DNA of 64,000 nt, from contig NZ_JBGTYM010000005.1 of the NCBI RefSeq assembly GCF_044142105.1, positions 1 through 64,000 of the forward strand. Reading direction: 5' to 3'. Below the pieces are notes generated by a model. It saw only the letters and a list, made by a program, of their open reading frames with translations, was not told where the DNA came from and did no database searches. This document shows positions 51,013-60,002 of this stretch, piece by piece. Made by a program: the position numbers and the translations under genes. The stretch comes from Pseudogemmobacter sp044142105. GTDB lineage: Bacteria > Pseudomonadota > Alphaproteobacteria > Rhodobacterales > Rhodobacteraceae. How positions within the stretch are numbered: position 1 is the first letter of the stretch; each line of letters begins with the position of its first letter.

Positions 51013-51056
51013 GGAAGACGTTCGGAAGACCTTTGGAAGACCTTCGGAAGACGTTG
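51013..51056. repeat. Four-unit 11-bp repeat array
   Basis: Four head-to-tail 11-base units: GGAAGACGTTC, GGAAGACCTTT, GGAAGACCTTC, GGAAGACGTTG. The first seven bases are invariant. It lies 15 bases beyond the recN stop, between recN and the DUF3563-like genes. A second array of the same unit in the opposite orientation is at 61006-61049. Confidence 0.85.
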
Positions 51057-51070
51057 AAAATGCCGGGAAA

Positions 51071-52714
51071 TCAGGCCTCTATCAGCGCGCGCGCGGCGGC
51101 GCGGGCGGCGTCGGTCACCGTGTCGCCCGCCAGCATCCGCGCCAGTTCCTCAACCCGCTCCACCGGGTCCAGCGGCTTGACAGTCGACAGCGTCGCCCCG
51201 GCCTTGACCTTCTTCTCGACCCGCCAATGCTGCGCCCCGAACGCCGCGACCTGCGGCGAGTGGGTCACGACAAGCACTTGGGAATCCTCGGACAATGCCT
51301 TCAGGCGGCGTCCCACCGCATCCGCCGTCGCCCCACCCACACCGCGGTCGATCTCATCGAAAATCATCGTCAGCCCCGGCTGGCGGCCGGTCAGACAGAC
51401 CTTCAGCGCCAGAAGAAAGCGGCTGAGTTCACCGCCCGAGGCAATCTTGTTCAACGCCCCCTGCGGCGCCCCCGGATTGGTCGCCACAGTGAAAGTGACC
51501 AGATCCATCCCCTCCGGCCCCGGCTCCCCCTCGGAAACCACCGTGCGGAACACCGCCCGCTCCATTTTCAGCGGCGCCAGTTCCCTCGCCATGGCCTTGT
51601 CCAGCCGGGCGGCGGCGGCAAGCCGTTCTTTTGTCACGTCTTTTGCCGCCTTGGCATAGGCGGCTTCGGCTTCCGCCACCGCGCGGGACAGCTTCGCCAG
51701 CCCGGCCTCACCCGCATCCAAAGCCTCCAGCCGCGCCTGCAATCCGGCGGCATGATCGGCCAGATCGTCCGGCGCGACGCCATGTTTGCGTGCCAGCGCC
51801 CGGATCGCGAAAAGCCGTTCCTCGGCCCGTTCCAGCTCCGACGGATCGAAATCCAGCGCCTCGACACAGGCCTCGACCCCGGCTTGCGCCTCCGACAATT
51901 CGTTCAGCGCCCGGTCCAGCGCCGCCAACGCCTCGTCCAGCCGCCCCTCGGCCTTGTCCGCCGCCCCGGTCAGCCAGCGATAGGCGTCGCGCAACCGGCC
52001 TTCGGCCCCCTCTTCCGACAAGGCCCCCTGCGCCCGCCCAATATCCTCGCGGATCCGCGCCCCCGCCTGCATCGCCCGGCGGCGGGCGTCCAGCGTGGCT
52101 TCCTCGCCCGGCTGCGGCGCCAGCTTCACCAGTTCCGCGACGGCATGGCGCAGAAACTCTTCCTCGGTCTTGGCCCGCGCGATCTGCGCCTCGGCCGCAA
52201 ACAACGTATCCCGCGCCTCTCGCTGTGCCGCCCAAAGGGCGCGCAGGGGCGCAAGATCCTGACTGGAATAGGAATCGAGAAGCGCGCGATGGCCGCGCGG
52301 GTTCAAAAGGCCGCGGTCATCCTGCTGGCCATGCAGTTCGACCAGAGTGTCCGACAGCGCGCGCAGCACCTCGGCCGAGACCCTGCGGTCATTGGCAAAG
52401 CCCGAACGGCGCCCATCCGCATGGGCGGTGCGGCGCAGGATCAGCTCGTCCTCGGCAGCGATCCCCGCTTCCTCCAGCACGGCGCGCGCGGCATGGCCGA
52501 CAGGCAGATCAAAGACCGCCGTCACCTCGCCCGTCTCAGCCCCGGCCCGAACAAGATCGGCCCGGCCCTTCCAGCCCAGCACCATGCCCAGAGCATCAAG
52601 CAGGATCGACTTGCCCGCCCCCGTCTCGCCGGTCAGCACGTTCAGCCCCGGCGCCAAATCCAGCGCCAGGCGGTCGATGATCAGAATGTCGCGAATCTCA
52701 AGACTGCGCAGCAT
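51071..52714 (-). CDS. recN: DNA repair protein RecN
   Basis: A 547-residue SMC-like ATPase acting in double-strand break repair. Walker A is LTGETGAGKSILLDAL (residues about 28-43). Long coiled-coil arms cover about 150-360. The signature motif (ASGGELSRFLLALK) and Walker B (LTMIFDEIDRGVGG) follow near the C-terminus. It is the last gene in the run bamD-recN on this strand, with a 38-base gap. No convincing LexA box (GTTC-N7-GTTC) was seen in front of it. Confidence 0.95.
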   Translation of the reverse strand: MLRSLEIRDILIIDRLALDLAPGLNVLTGETGAGKSILLDALGMVLGWKGRADLVRAGAETGEVTAVFDLPVGHAARAVLEEAGIAAEDELILRRTAHADGRRSGFANDRRVSAEVLRALSDTLVELHGQQDDRGLLNPRGHRALLDSYSSQDLAPLRALWAAQREARDTLFAAEAQIARAKTEEEFLRHAVAELVKLAPQPGEEATLDARRRAMQAGARIREDIGRAQGALSEEGAEGRLRDAYRWLTGAADKAEGRLDEALAALDRALNELSEAQAGVEACVEALDFDPSELERAEERLFAIRALARKHGVAPDDLADHAAGLQARLEALDAGEAGLAKLSRAVAEAEAAYAKAAKDVTKERLAAAARLDKAMARELAPLKMERAVFRTVVSEGEPGPEGMDLVTFTVATNPGAPQGALNKIASGGELSRFLLALKVCLTGRQPGLTMIFDEIDRGVGGATADAVGRRLKALSEDSQVLVVTHSPQVAAFGAQHWRVEKKVKAGATLSTVKPLDPVERVEELARMLAGDTVTDAARAAARALIEA

Positions 52715-52752
52715 GGCCTATGCTGTCGGGCGCGTTTCGACGCCCGACATCC

Positions 52753-53592
52753 CTACAACCACTCGCCGCGGACCATCTGGCGATAGATCTTGGCCAGCCA
52801 GTTATTGCCCTTGGCTTCCGGCGACAGGCCCTTCGACTTCAACAGGTTGTAGCTGTCCTGATAGAAGGGCGAGGACTGGTAGTTGTAACCCAGGATCGCG
52901 CCAGCGGTCTGCGCCTCTTCCACCAGACCCAGCGCCAGATAGCACTCCACCAGCCGGTGCAGCGCCTCGGCGGTGTGCGAGGTGGTCTGGTAGTCCTGCA
53001 CCACGGTGCGGAATCGCTTGAGCGCGGCGGCATAGTTCTTGCGCTTGAGGTAGTAGCGCCCGATCTCCATCTCCTTGGCGGCCAGATGGTCGAAAGCGAG
53101 GTCGAATTTCAGGATCGCCGATTGCGCATATTCGCTGTCGGGATATTTCTCGATCACATCGCGCATGCCCTGGAGCGCCAGGAAGGTCAGGCCCTGGTCG
53201 CGACCGACATCGTCGATCTGATCGTAATAGGACAGCGCCATCAGATACTGGGCGTAGGCGGCGTCTTCATCGTCCGGGTAGAAATCAAGGAAGCGCTGCG
53301 CGGCGGCGCGGGCCTCTTCGTATTTCTTGGACTTGTGCAGGGTAAAGGCCTGCATGATCAGCGCGCGCTTGGCGTATTCGGTATAGGGGTAAAGCCGCTC
53401 GATCTCTTGGAAATAGACCAGAGCGTCATCAGGCTTGGGCTCTTTCTCCAGCGCCAGCTCACCTTGGCGGTAGATTTCCTCGGCGGTGTAATTCTCGAGC
53501 GGAACTTCCTTGTTGCCGCCCGCGCAGGCCGAAAGCAGCAACGCCGCCACAAGCGCCACCGCGCCCTGTCCTGCCGATGCCCTGCCCGTCAT
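52753..53592 (-). CDS. bamD: Outer-membrane assembly lipoprotein BamD
   Basis: A 279-residue lipoprotein. The lipobox LLSAC puts the lipidated cysteine at residue 23. The mature part has tetratricopeptide-type repeats (AEEIYRQGELALEKEPKPDDALVYF and following), with the length expected for BamD, an essential BAM component inserting beta-barrel proteins. ATG at 53592 is preferred over a TTG 15 bases upstream because AGGCAAGG lies before it. Confidence 0.92.
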   Translation of the reverse strand: MTGRASAGQGAVALVAALLLSACAGGNKEVPLENYTAEEIYRQGELALEKEPKPDDALVYFQEIERLYPYTEYAKRALIMQAFTLHKSKKYEEARAAAQRFLDFYPDDEDAAYAQYLMALSYYDQIDDVGRDQGLTFLALQGMRDVIEKYPDSEYAQSAILKFDLAFDHLAAKEMEIGRYYLKRKNYAAALKRFRTVVQDYQTTSHTAEALHRLVECYLALGLVEEAQTAGAILGYNYQSSPFYQDSYNLLKSKGLSPEAKGNNWLAKIYRQMVRGEWL

Positions 53593-53785
53593 GCCTTGCC
53601 TATCCAAACCTGTCTTCCTTGTCCGGGGCGCGCGCGCAATTCGCAGGCTCCGCCCGGGCGATTTGCGCCCGGCTTTTGCGCTGTCCTAGCATAGAAAAAT
53701 CGGCGGCGCAAAACGCCTTTCTCGGTGATCACGCTGCCGCAAGGGCAGGCACTTGTTGCGAAAAGGCCGCCCAGCGACGCGAAGT

Positions 53786-54718
53786 TCAAGCCGCGAGGCG
53801 GCGGCGCGAGGGCAGATCGGCGCGGTTGACGCCCACACCCGGCAATTTTTCGCCGACGCGGCCGCCGCAGCCTTCGATCCGATAGGCTTCGGGATCGGCA
53901 AACAGCGCGCGCAGCAGCCGGTTGGTCATCGCATGGCCCGCCCGCTCGCCGGTATAGCGACCCAGGAGCGGACCACCGGCCAGGGCAAGATCGCCCAGCG
54001 CATCCAGCATCTTGTGGCGCACGGGCTCATCGGCGCGGCGCAGACCGCCCGGCGACAGGATGCGATCGCCGTCGAAAACCACGGCATTTTCCAGCGTGCC
54101 GCCCAGGGCAAGACCACGGGCATGCATCGCATCGACATCGGCCTGGCGGCAGAAGGTGCGGCAATCGGAAAGCTCGCGCACGAAAGCGCCATTCGACATG
54201 TTCAGATGGCGTTCCTGACGGCCGATGGCGGCATCGTCGAAATCGATGCGGAAGTCGATTTCCAGCATGTCCGACGGCTCAAGCCGGGCCACAGCCTCGC
54301 CCTCGCGCACTTCGACCGGCTTCAGGACGCGGATCGCGCGCACATCGGCCGCCTGCTGGCGCAGGCCGCGCGCCAGGATCGCGGCGACGAAGGGCTCGGC
54401 CGACCCGTCGAGAATCGGCACTTCCGGCCCGTCGATCTCGATCAGCAGGTTGTGGACGGCACAGCCGGCAAGGGCCGCCATGATATGTTCGATGGTCGAG
54501 ACCGAGACACCATCGGCATTCTCGACCACGGTGCAAAGACGCGAGGGCGTCACTGCATGCCAGATCGCCGGGACCAGCGCATCGCGGTCCAGAATGTCGG
54601 TGCGGCGGAACCAGATGCCATAGTCGGCCGAGGCCGGACGCAGGGTCATGCGCACGGGCTTGCCGGAGTGAAGCCCCACCCCAGTGAACGTAACCGCCGA
54701 TTTCAACGTGTTCTGCAC
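53786..54718 (-). CDS. lpxC: UDP-3-O-acyl-GlcNAc deacetylase
   Basis: A 310-residue zinc amidase committing UDP-acyl-GlcNAc to lipid A synthesis. Zinc-ligand regions are visible: STIEHIMAALAG, and further on HKMLDALGDLAL with the catalytic histidine in RAGHAMTNRLL. The start is GTG at 54718. A promoter-like sequence lies upstream, and ftsZ precedes it on the same strand beyond a terminator, so it is expressed separately, as in other dcw-adjacent lpxC genes. Confidence 0.96.
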   Translation of the reverse strand: MQNTLKSAVTFTGVGLHSGKPVRMTLRPASADYGIWFRRTDILDRDALVPAIWHAVTPSRLCTVVENADGVSVSTIEHIMAALAGCAVHNLLIEIDGPEVPILDGSAEPFVAAILARGLRQQAADVRAIRVLKPVEVREGEAVARLEPSDMLEIDFRIDFDDAAIGRQERHLNMSNGAFVRELSDCRTFCRQADVDAMHARGLALGGTLENAVVFDGDRILSPGGLRRADEPVRHKMLDALGDLALAGGPLLGRYTGERAGHAMTNRLLRALFADPEAYRIEGCGGRVGEKLPGVGVNRADLPSRRRLAA

Positions 54719-54796
54719 GTCCGTCTACCTTGTCTTCCTCTGGGTTCGATCAGCCTTCGCACTAATGCGCAAGTCAGACTGATTGTTCCGAGGGTC

Positions 54797-54825
54797 TAGA
54801 TAGGTCTGTCACGCAGTTGCAGCAA
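54797..54825 (-). promoter_or_regulatory. Possible lpxC promoter
   Basis: On the minus strand TTGCTG, a 17-base spacer and TATCTA lie about 80 bases upstream of the lpxC GTG and downstream of the ftsZ terminator. Both hexamers match only in part. Confidence 0.4.
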
Positions 54826-54879
54826 TTCACCTTTTGCAACGGTTTGTGACACGACCCAACTACATGATTTCAAAAAGAA

Positions 54880-54902
54880 AAGGCCCGGACTAACCGGGCC
54901 TT
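54880..54902 (-). terminator. Rho-independent terminator of ftsZ
   Basis: Nine-base arms AAGGCCCGG and CCGGGCCTT with a five-base loop; on the minus strand it is followed by TTCTTTTTG. It lies 24 bases past the ftsZ stop. Confidence 0.88.
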
Positions 54903-54926
54903 TGCATGAACCTGTTACAGCGCTTT

Positions 54927-56597
54927 TCAGTTGGCCTGGCGGCGCAGGAAGGCGGGAATCTCGATCCGCTCGTGGTCGCCACCGGCCTCGGGCTCGTCGT
55001 CAAAGGCCGTCACGGGCGGCTGGGCGCGGCCCTGCGGAACGGGGCGTTCGTTGGCCTCCAGATGCCCGGCCATCCGGTTGATCAAGGACCCGATGCCGAA
55101 GCGCGGCTTGGCACCTGCGGCCGCCGGCTGTGGTGCCGGCTGCGCCATGCCGCGTTGCTGGGCAAGAGCGGCAGGGTTCTTTGAAACGGCGGCCTGGAGG
55201 CGGGCAAGCGCCTCGGGCGAGGGCTGGCCAGCGCTGCGCGGACGCGGCGCCACGAAAGCGCCCGGGTCCTGGTCAATCGAGGCGGGCGCCGGGCGAGCCG
55301 TTGCCACGGGTTGCGGCGCGGGCTGCGGGCGATAGACCGGCGGCGGCACCTCGTCGTCCAGATACTCGGCCTGCTCGGCGGCGAAGGCCTCTTCGCTGTC
55401 CTCCGCCGTGTCGAAGAGATCCTGGCTGGAGGCGAACTGGCTGACCGGCGTCGGGGCCGCAACAGGCGCGGGGCGCGGTGCAGGCTGCGGAGCCGGAGCT
55501 GCGGCGACCGGAGCCGGGGCGGCGCGGGGCGCTTCGCGGCGCGGGGTTTCGGCTGCCGGAGCCGGATGCAGGGTCAGCGGCTGCGCCATCGAGCGGCGGG
55601 CCACCGGGGCTTCGGGCTTCGATTGCGCCGAGGCGTCGATGCCGGTGGCGACGACCGAAACGCGCATCCGCCCTTCCATCGAGGCATCGAGAGTCGAGCC
55701 GACGATGATATTGGCGTCGGGATCGACCTTCTCGCGGATGATGTTGGCGGCTTCATCCAGTTCGAACAGGGTCAGGTCATGGCCGCCGGTGACGTTGATC
55801 AGCACGCCCTTGGCGCCATTGAGGCTGATCTCATCCAGAAGCGGGTTCGCGATGGCCTTCTCGGCGGCCTGGACGGCGCGGCTCTCGCCTTCGGCCTCGC
55901 CCGTGCCCATCATGGCCTTGCCCATCTCGTCCATAACCGAGCGCACGTCGGCGAAGTCGAGGTTGATGACACCGGGGCGCACCATCAGGTCGGTCACGCC
56001 CTTGACGCCCTGATAGAGCACATCGTCGGCCATGGCGAAGGCATCCGTGAAGGTGGTGCGTTCGTTGGCCAGCCGGAACAGGTTCTGGTTCGGGATGATG
56101 ATCAGCGTATCAACGACCTTCTGAAGGGCTTCGATCCCCTCTTCGGCCTGCTTCATCCGCTTGTTGCCCTCGAACTGGAAGGGCTTGGTCACGACACCGA
56201 CGGTCAGAACGCCCAGCTCCCGCGCGGCCTGCGCGATGATCGGCGCCGCGCCCGTGCCGGTGCCGCCGCCCATCCCGGCGGTGATGAAGCACATATGCGC
56301 GCCGGCCAGGTGATCGACGATTTCCTCGATGGTTTCCTCGGCCGCCGCGGCGCCGACGGTCGGACGGGCCCCCGCCCCCAGACCCTCGGTCACCTTCACG
56401 CCCATCTGGATGCGGGCTTCGGCACGCGACTGTTGCAGCGCCTGTGCGTCGGTATTGGCGACGACGAACTCCACGCCCTCAAGCTGCTTCTCGATCATGT
56501 TGTTGACCGCGTTGCCGCCAGCGCCCCCCACGCCGAACACCGTGATGCGCGGCTTAAGCTCTTCGCGCTGAGGGGTCATCGTCAGATTGAGTGCCAT
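54927..56597 (-). CDS. ftsZ: Cell division protein FtsZ
   Basis: A 556-residue tubulin-like GTPase that forms the division ring. The nucleotide-binding GGGTGTGAAP and the early FGVGGAGGNAVNNMI are intact, as is the T7 loop NLDFADVRSVM. The linker from about residue 330 is long and rich in Ala, Pro and Gln, as in other Rhodobacterales. The conserved FtsA-binding peptide IEIPAFLRR ends the protein. ATG at 56597 follows GGGCGGAC. It has its own promoter and terminator. Confidence 0.96.
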   Translation of the reverse strand: MALNLTMTPQREELKPRITVFGVGGAGGNAVNNMIEKQLEGVEFVVANTDAQALQQSRAEARIQMGVKVTEGLGAGARPTVGAAAAEETIEEIVDHLAGAHMCFITAGMGGGTGTGAAPIIAQAARELGVLTVGVVTKPFQFEGNKRMKQAEEGIEALQKVVDTLIIIPNQNLFRLANERTTFTDAFAMADDVLYQGVKGVTDLMVRPGVINLDFADVRSVMDEMGKAMMGTGEAEGESRAVQAAEKAIANPLLDEISLNGAKGVLINVTGGHDLTLFELDEAANIIREKVDPDANIIVGSTLDASMEGRMRVSVVATGIDASAQSKPEAPVARRSMAQPLTLHPAPAAETPRREAPRAAPAPVAAAPAPQPAPRPAPVAAPTPVSQFASSQDLFDTAEDSEEAFAAEQAEYLDDEVPPPVYRPQPAPQPVATARPAPASIDQDPGAFVAPRPRSAGQPSPEALARLQAAVSKNPAALAQQRGMAQPAPQPAAAGAKPRFGIGSLINRMAGHLEANERPVPQGRAQPPVTAFDDEPEAGGDHERIEIPAFLRRQAN

Positions 56598-56688
56598 TGT
56601 GTCCGCCCGTCCCGAGTTTTCTTGCCGCCGCATGTTGGTTCGACGTGAGCAGGCCTGTCCCGGGCCACGACTCCGCCAATTGCAGTCG

Positions 56689-56717
56689 ATTCTATCGACA
56701 TCGGCGAACAAGGTCAC
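56689..56717 (-). promoter_or_regulatory. Probable ftsZ promoter
   Basis: On the minus strand GTGACC, an exact 17-base spacer and TAGAAT (five of six consensus bases) lie about 92 bases before the ftsZ start, just beyond the hairpins that follow ftsA. Confidence 0.55.
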
Positions 56718-56732
56718 CAAAAAAACATCGAA

Positions 56733-56773
56733 AACCCACAAAATGTGGGTTACCAAAGCCCGCCCTAAGCGGG
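56733..56773 (-). terminator. Hairpins between ftsA and ftsZ
   Basis: Reading on the minus strand, a stem CCCGC/GCGGG followed by CTTT (about 56759-56773) comes first. Then AACCCACA-TTT-TGTGGGTT (56733-56751) is followed by TTCGATGTTTTTTT. The second is a strong terminator, placed 51 bases past the ftsA stop. Confidence 0.8.
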
Positions 56774-56801
56774 ATTTCGCACATAGCGCAGGATATTGGG
56801 G

Positions 56802-58136
56802 TTACCAGTTGTCCTTGAACCATCTGAAGGCCCGCTTCAACGAGCGCGCCGGGTAGCGCTCTGAGGGAACTTCGAAATCCCACCACTCGTCCTGGGGATG
56901 CGCCGCGAAGAGGCACAGGCCGACGGCGCTGGCAAAAGCGGCCCCTGTCGCGGCCTGCGGTAAGCCCTGAACACGCAGCGGACGGCCCAGGCGGACGCGC
57001 TGGCCCAGGATGCGGGCCGCAAGCCCGTCAAGCCCGGGCATCTGGCTGGCCCCGCCCGTCAGGACGATCTGCTGGCTGGGCAGGTGGTCGAAGCCCGCCG
57101 CGTCAAGACGCGCCCGGGTTTCCTCAAGGATCTCCTCGACGCGCGGGCGCATGATGCCGATCAGCTCGGTCCGGCTGATCTGGCGGCGGTCCTTGTCCCA
57201 GTCGCCCGAGTCGCCGCCGATCTCGATCATCTCGCGATCATCCATGCCGGTGGCGAAAAGCCCGCCATGGCGGGTCTTGATCCGTTCGGCCGTGGCCAGA
57301 GGGATCTGAAGGCCCTTCGAGATGTCCGAGGTCACATGATCGCCGCCCATGCGCACGGAATCGGCATAGATCATGTGCTTCTTGATGAAGATCGACAGGC
57401 CGGTCGCGCCGCCGCCCATGTCGATGCAGGCCGCCCCCAGCTCCTGCTCGTCCTCGACCAGCGAGGAGATCGCCGAGACATAAGCCGAAGAGGCGATGCC
57501 GGCGAGCTCCAGGTCGCAGCGGCGGATGCAATAAAGAAGGTTCTGGATCGCGCTGCCATCGACCGACAGAAGATGCATGTCGCAGGCCAGCCGGTTGCCG
57601 ATCTGCCCGCGCGGATCGCCCAGGCCGGTGCGGTGATCCAGCGCGAAATTGACCGGCTGGGCATGAAGGACCTCGCGCCCCTGCCCCAGATCGGGCGTGT
57701 CGCAGGCGGCGAGCACCCGGGCCACGTCCTGTTCGGTGACGACCGAGTCGGCCAGGTCGATATCGCCCGCAAGACCATAGCTGCGCGGATCGGCACCCGA
57801 GAAGCAGGCGATCACATGGTCGACACGGACATTGGCCATCTTCTGCGCCGCCTGAACGGCGGTGCGGATGGCACGTTCGGTCTCGTTCATCACCGAGATT
57901 TCGCCGAAGCGCACGCCGCGAGAGCGCGTGGTGGCCGCGCCGATGATGCGGAATTGCGACTGGCCCGCCATCGGGCCGACGCCATCCTGTTCGCGCAGCC
58001 GGGCCTCGCCGTCAAAGCGCAGGATCAGACAGGCGATCTTGGATGTGCCGACGTCCAGAATGGCGATCACGCCCCGCTGCATGGCGGCGCGGCGCATGTT
58101 CCGCATGGCACGCTGGGTCTGGTAGAGGTCGGTCAC
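56802..58136 (-). CDS. ftsA: Cell division protein FtsA
   Basis: A 444-residue actin-like protein anchoring FtsZ to the membrane. Motifs include VIAILDVGTSKIACLI (phosphate 1), DMGGGATGLSIF (phosphate 2) and IVLTGGASQMPGL (adenosine), with the FtsA-specific SHS2 region between. The C-terminal amphipathic helix (SLKRAFRWFKDNW) is the membrane target. Its start overlaps the ftsQ stop by four bases. Confidence 0.95.
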   Translation of the reverse strand: MTDLYQTQRAMRNMRRAAMQRGVIAILDVGTSKIACLILRFDGEARLREQDGVGPMAGQSQFRIIGAATTRSRGVRFGEISVMNETERAIRTAVQAAQKMANVRVDHVIACFSGADPRSYGLAGDIDLADSVVTEQDVARVLAACDTPDLGQGREVLHAQPVNFALDHRTGLGDPRGQIGNRLACDMHLLSVDGSAIQNLLYCIRRCDLELAGIASSAYVSAISSLVEDEQELGAACIDMGGGATGLSIFIKKHMIYADSVRMGGDHVTSDISKGLQIPLATAERIKTRHGGLFATGMDDREMIEIGGDSGDWDKDRRQISRTELIGIMRPRVEEILEETRARLDAAGFDHLPSQQIVLTGGASQMPGLDGLAARILGQRVRLGRPLRVQGLPQAATGAAFASAVGLCLFAAHPQDEWWDFEVPSERYPARSLKRAFRWFKDNW

Positions 58137-59059
58137 AGGTCGGACTCCACGGTTGCGACGCCCTGCGCGCTGCGCAGCTGGGTCAGGGCATAGGGCGAAA
58201 GGCGAAGGGTCGGGCGGTTCGGCAGACGCAGGTCCACCGTCAGAAGGTCGCGGTTCACGATGTCCTGCGCATGATCCAGGGCGAGCAGGCGCTCGACGGC
58301 GCGGACCGGATTGTCGGTCGGCAGAAGGATGCGCTGGTCGCGGTCAAGCACCAGATCCCAGCGCCGTTCGCCCATGCGCACAAGGCCACGGATGCGCGGC
58401 GCCAGCGGACCGGCGGCGGCGAGGATCTGCAGGGCCTCGGCAGCGGCCTTGTCCGCCCCTGCCCCGGCGATCAGCGGCAGGTCGGGCCGGTCGCCGCGCG
58501 AGATCAGACTGGCGACGCGATGGCCTGTGTCATCGACCAGGGTCAGCCCCTCATCCATGCGCCAGATGGCGACGGGCTGGCGTTCGGTCACGATGACCTG
58601 CAACACCCCGCCCGACCGCACGCGCAATTCGGCCGATTTCACCGCATCCAGCCCCTCGATCCGCGCACGGGCGGCCTCAAGATCCAGATCGAACGAGGAT
58701 TGAGGGAGGTTTACATCCATCCGCGCCCGTACCGCCTCGGCCAGTTCCTTGGAACAGCCCTCGATCGAGGCGAGCGTGACCATGAATTCAGGCCGGTGCT
58801 CGAATTTCTCTTTCAGATCGACGAATGTGTCGATGATCGCGGCACGGCGGGTTTCCGAGGAGAAATAGATGCCGACGCAGGTGGCCACGGCCAGCATGGG
58901 CAGGCCGACGCGGATCAGGCGGCGCAGATGCGGCGTCAGCATGATGCGCTGCATCCGGTAGGCCCAGCGCGACGGCGCCGGGTCGCGCATCGGCAGCGAG
59001 GCGACTGAAGGCGCGGGCCGCGACTGGCCGTAGCGGGGCGGGGCGGTCAGCGGTTGCAT
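58133..59059 (-). CDS. ftsQ: Cell division protein FtsQ
   Basis: A 308-residue bitopic divisome protein: a cytoplasmic basic tail, one membrane helix (about 58-75), a POTRA domain (about 90-160) and the FtsQ beta domain (TERQPVAIWRMDEGLTLVDDTG). ATG at 59059 overlaps the ddl end by 13 bases; longer forms lack support. It links FtsA-side assembly to periplasmic peptidoglycan synthesis. Confidence 0.92.
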   Translation of the reverse strand: MQPLTAPPRYGQSRPAPSVASLPMRDPAPSRWAYRMQRIMLTPHLRRLIRVGLPMLAVATCVGIYFSSETRRAAIIDTFVDLKEKFEHRPEFMVTLASIEGCSKELAEAVRARMDVNLPQSSFDLDLEAARARIEGLDAVKSAELRVRSGGVLQVIVTERQPVAIWRMDEGLTLVDDTGHRVASLISRGDRPDLPLIAGAGADKAAAEALQILAAAGPLAPRIRGLVRMGERRWDLVLDRDQRILLPTDNPVRAVERLLALDHAQDIVNRDLLTVDLRLPNRPTLRLSPYALTQLRSAQGVATVESDL

Positions 59060-59967
59060 GAGGCATCCCTCACCAGCCAGTCGCACAGCGCGGCAAAACT
59101 CATCCCGCAATGCGCCGCCTGTTCGGGTGCAAGCGAGGTGGGCGTCATGCCGGGCTGGGTGTTGGTTTCCAGCAGGATCAGACCGTCAAGGCCACGATCT
59201 TCGTCCCAGCGGATATCCGTGCGGCTCAGCCCCCGGCAGCCCAGCGCCTTGTGGGCGCGCAGCGCATAGTCGAGGCAGACCTCGGTGATCTCGTCGGGCA
59301 TGTTCGCGGGCAGTTGGTGCCGGCTGCCCCCCGGCTTGTATTTCGCGTCGTAATCATACCAGCCGTCGGTGAGGATATCGGTCACGGCCAGCGCGCGTTC
59401 GCCCAGAACGGAAATCGACAACTCGCGGCCCGGCGCATAGGTTTCGACCATCACCGTCTCGGGCATGCTGGCGGCCAGGCGCGGCGCGTTCGAGCCGGGA
59501 TGGACGATATAGACCCCAACCGAAGAGCCTTCGTTATAGGGCTTCACCACATAGGGCGGCGGCAGGACATGGCCCGCCTCGACCGCCTCGCGGCTGGCAA
59601 GAACGCCCGTCGCGCAAGGCAGGCCCTCGGCGCGGTAGACGGCCTTGGTGCGCTCCTTGTCCATGGCGATGGCCGAGGCAAGGACGCCGGAATGGGTATA
59701 GGGAATGGACAGCCATTCCAGGATGCCCTGGACGCAGCCATCCTCGCCCCAGCGGCCATGCAGGGCGTTGAAGACGATATCCGGCTTGATTTCAACCAGT
59801 TGCGCGGCGAGATCGCGGCCGGCATCGACCTCGATCACCTGGGTGTACCCCGCATCGCGCAGCGCCTTTGCGCATTCCGTGCCGGACGAAAGGGAGACCT
59901 CTCGTTCGGCGGACATGCCGCCTTTCAGAACCGCCACGCGGGGAAATCTGCTCGATCCCGCCGCCAT
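59047..59967 (-). CDS. ddl: D-alanine--D-alanine ligase
   Basis: A 306-residue ATP-grasp ligase making D-Ala-D-Ala for peptidoglycan. Visible are VAVLKGGMSAEREVSLSSG (substrate loop), ALHGRWGEDGCVQG, YVVKPYNEGSSVGV (ATP site), and CRGLSRTDIRWDE with LLETNTQPGMTPTSL (metal and phosphate binding). ATG at 59967 follows GAGGCAGTA. It lies in the murB-ddl-ftsQ run. Confidence 0.96.
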   Translation of the reverse strand: MAAGSSRFPRVAVLKGGMSAEREVSLSSGTECAKALRDAGYTQVIEVDAGRDLAAQLVEIKPDIVFNALHGRWGEDGCVQGILEWLSIPYTHSGVLASAIAMDKERTKAVYRAEGLPCATGVLASREAVEAGHVLPPPYVVKPYNEGSSVGVYIVHPGSNAPRLAASMPETVMVETYAPGRELSISVLGERALAVTDILTDGWYDYDAKYKPGGSRHQLPANMPDEITEVCLDYALRAHKALGCRGLSRTDIRWDEDRGLDGLILLETNTQPGMTPTSLAPEQAAHCGMSFAALCDWLVRDASCNR

Positions 59968-60002
59968 TACTGCCTCACGGGGGCTTTGCCGCCCCTCGAT
60001 TG

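Noticed and set aside
51013..51056. LexA operator after recN
   Set aside because: The 11-base period fits GTTC-N7-GTTC spacing, but only one tetramer reads GTTC, and the array lies downstream, not upstream, of recN.
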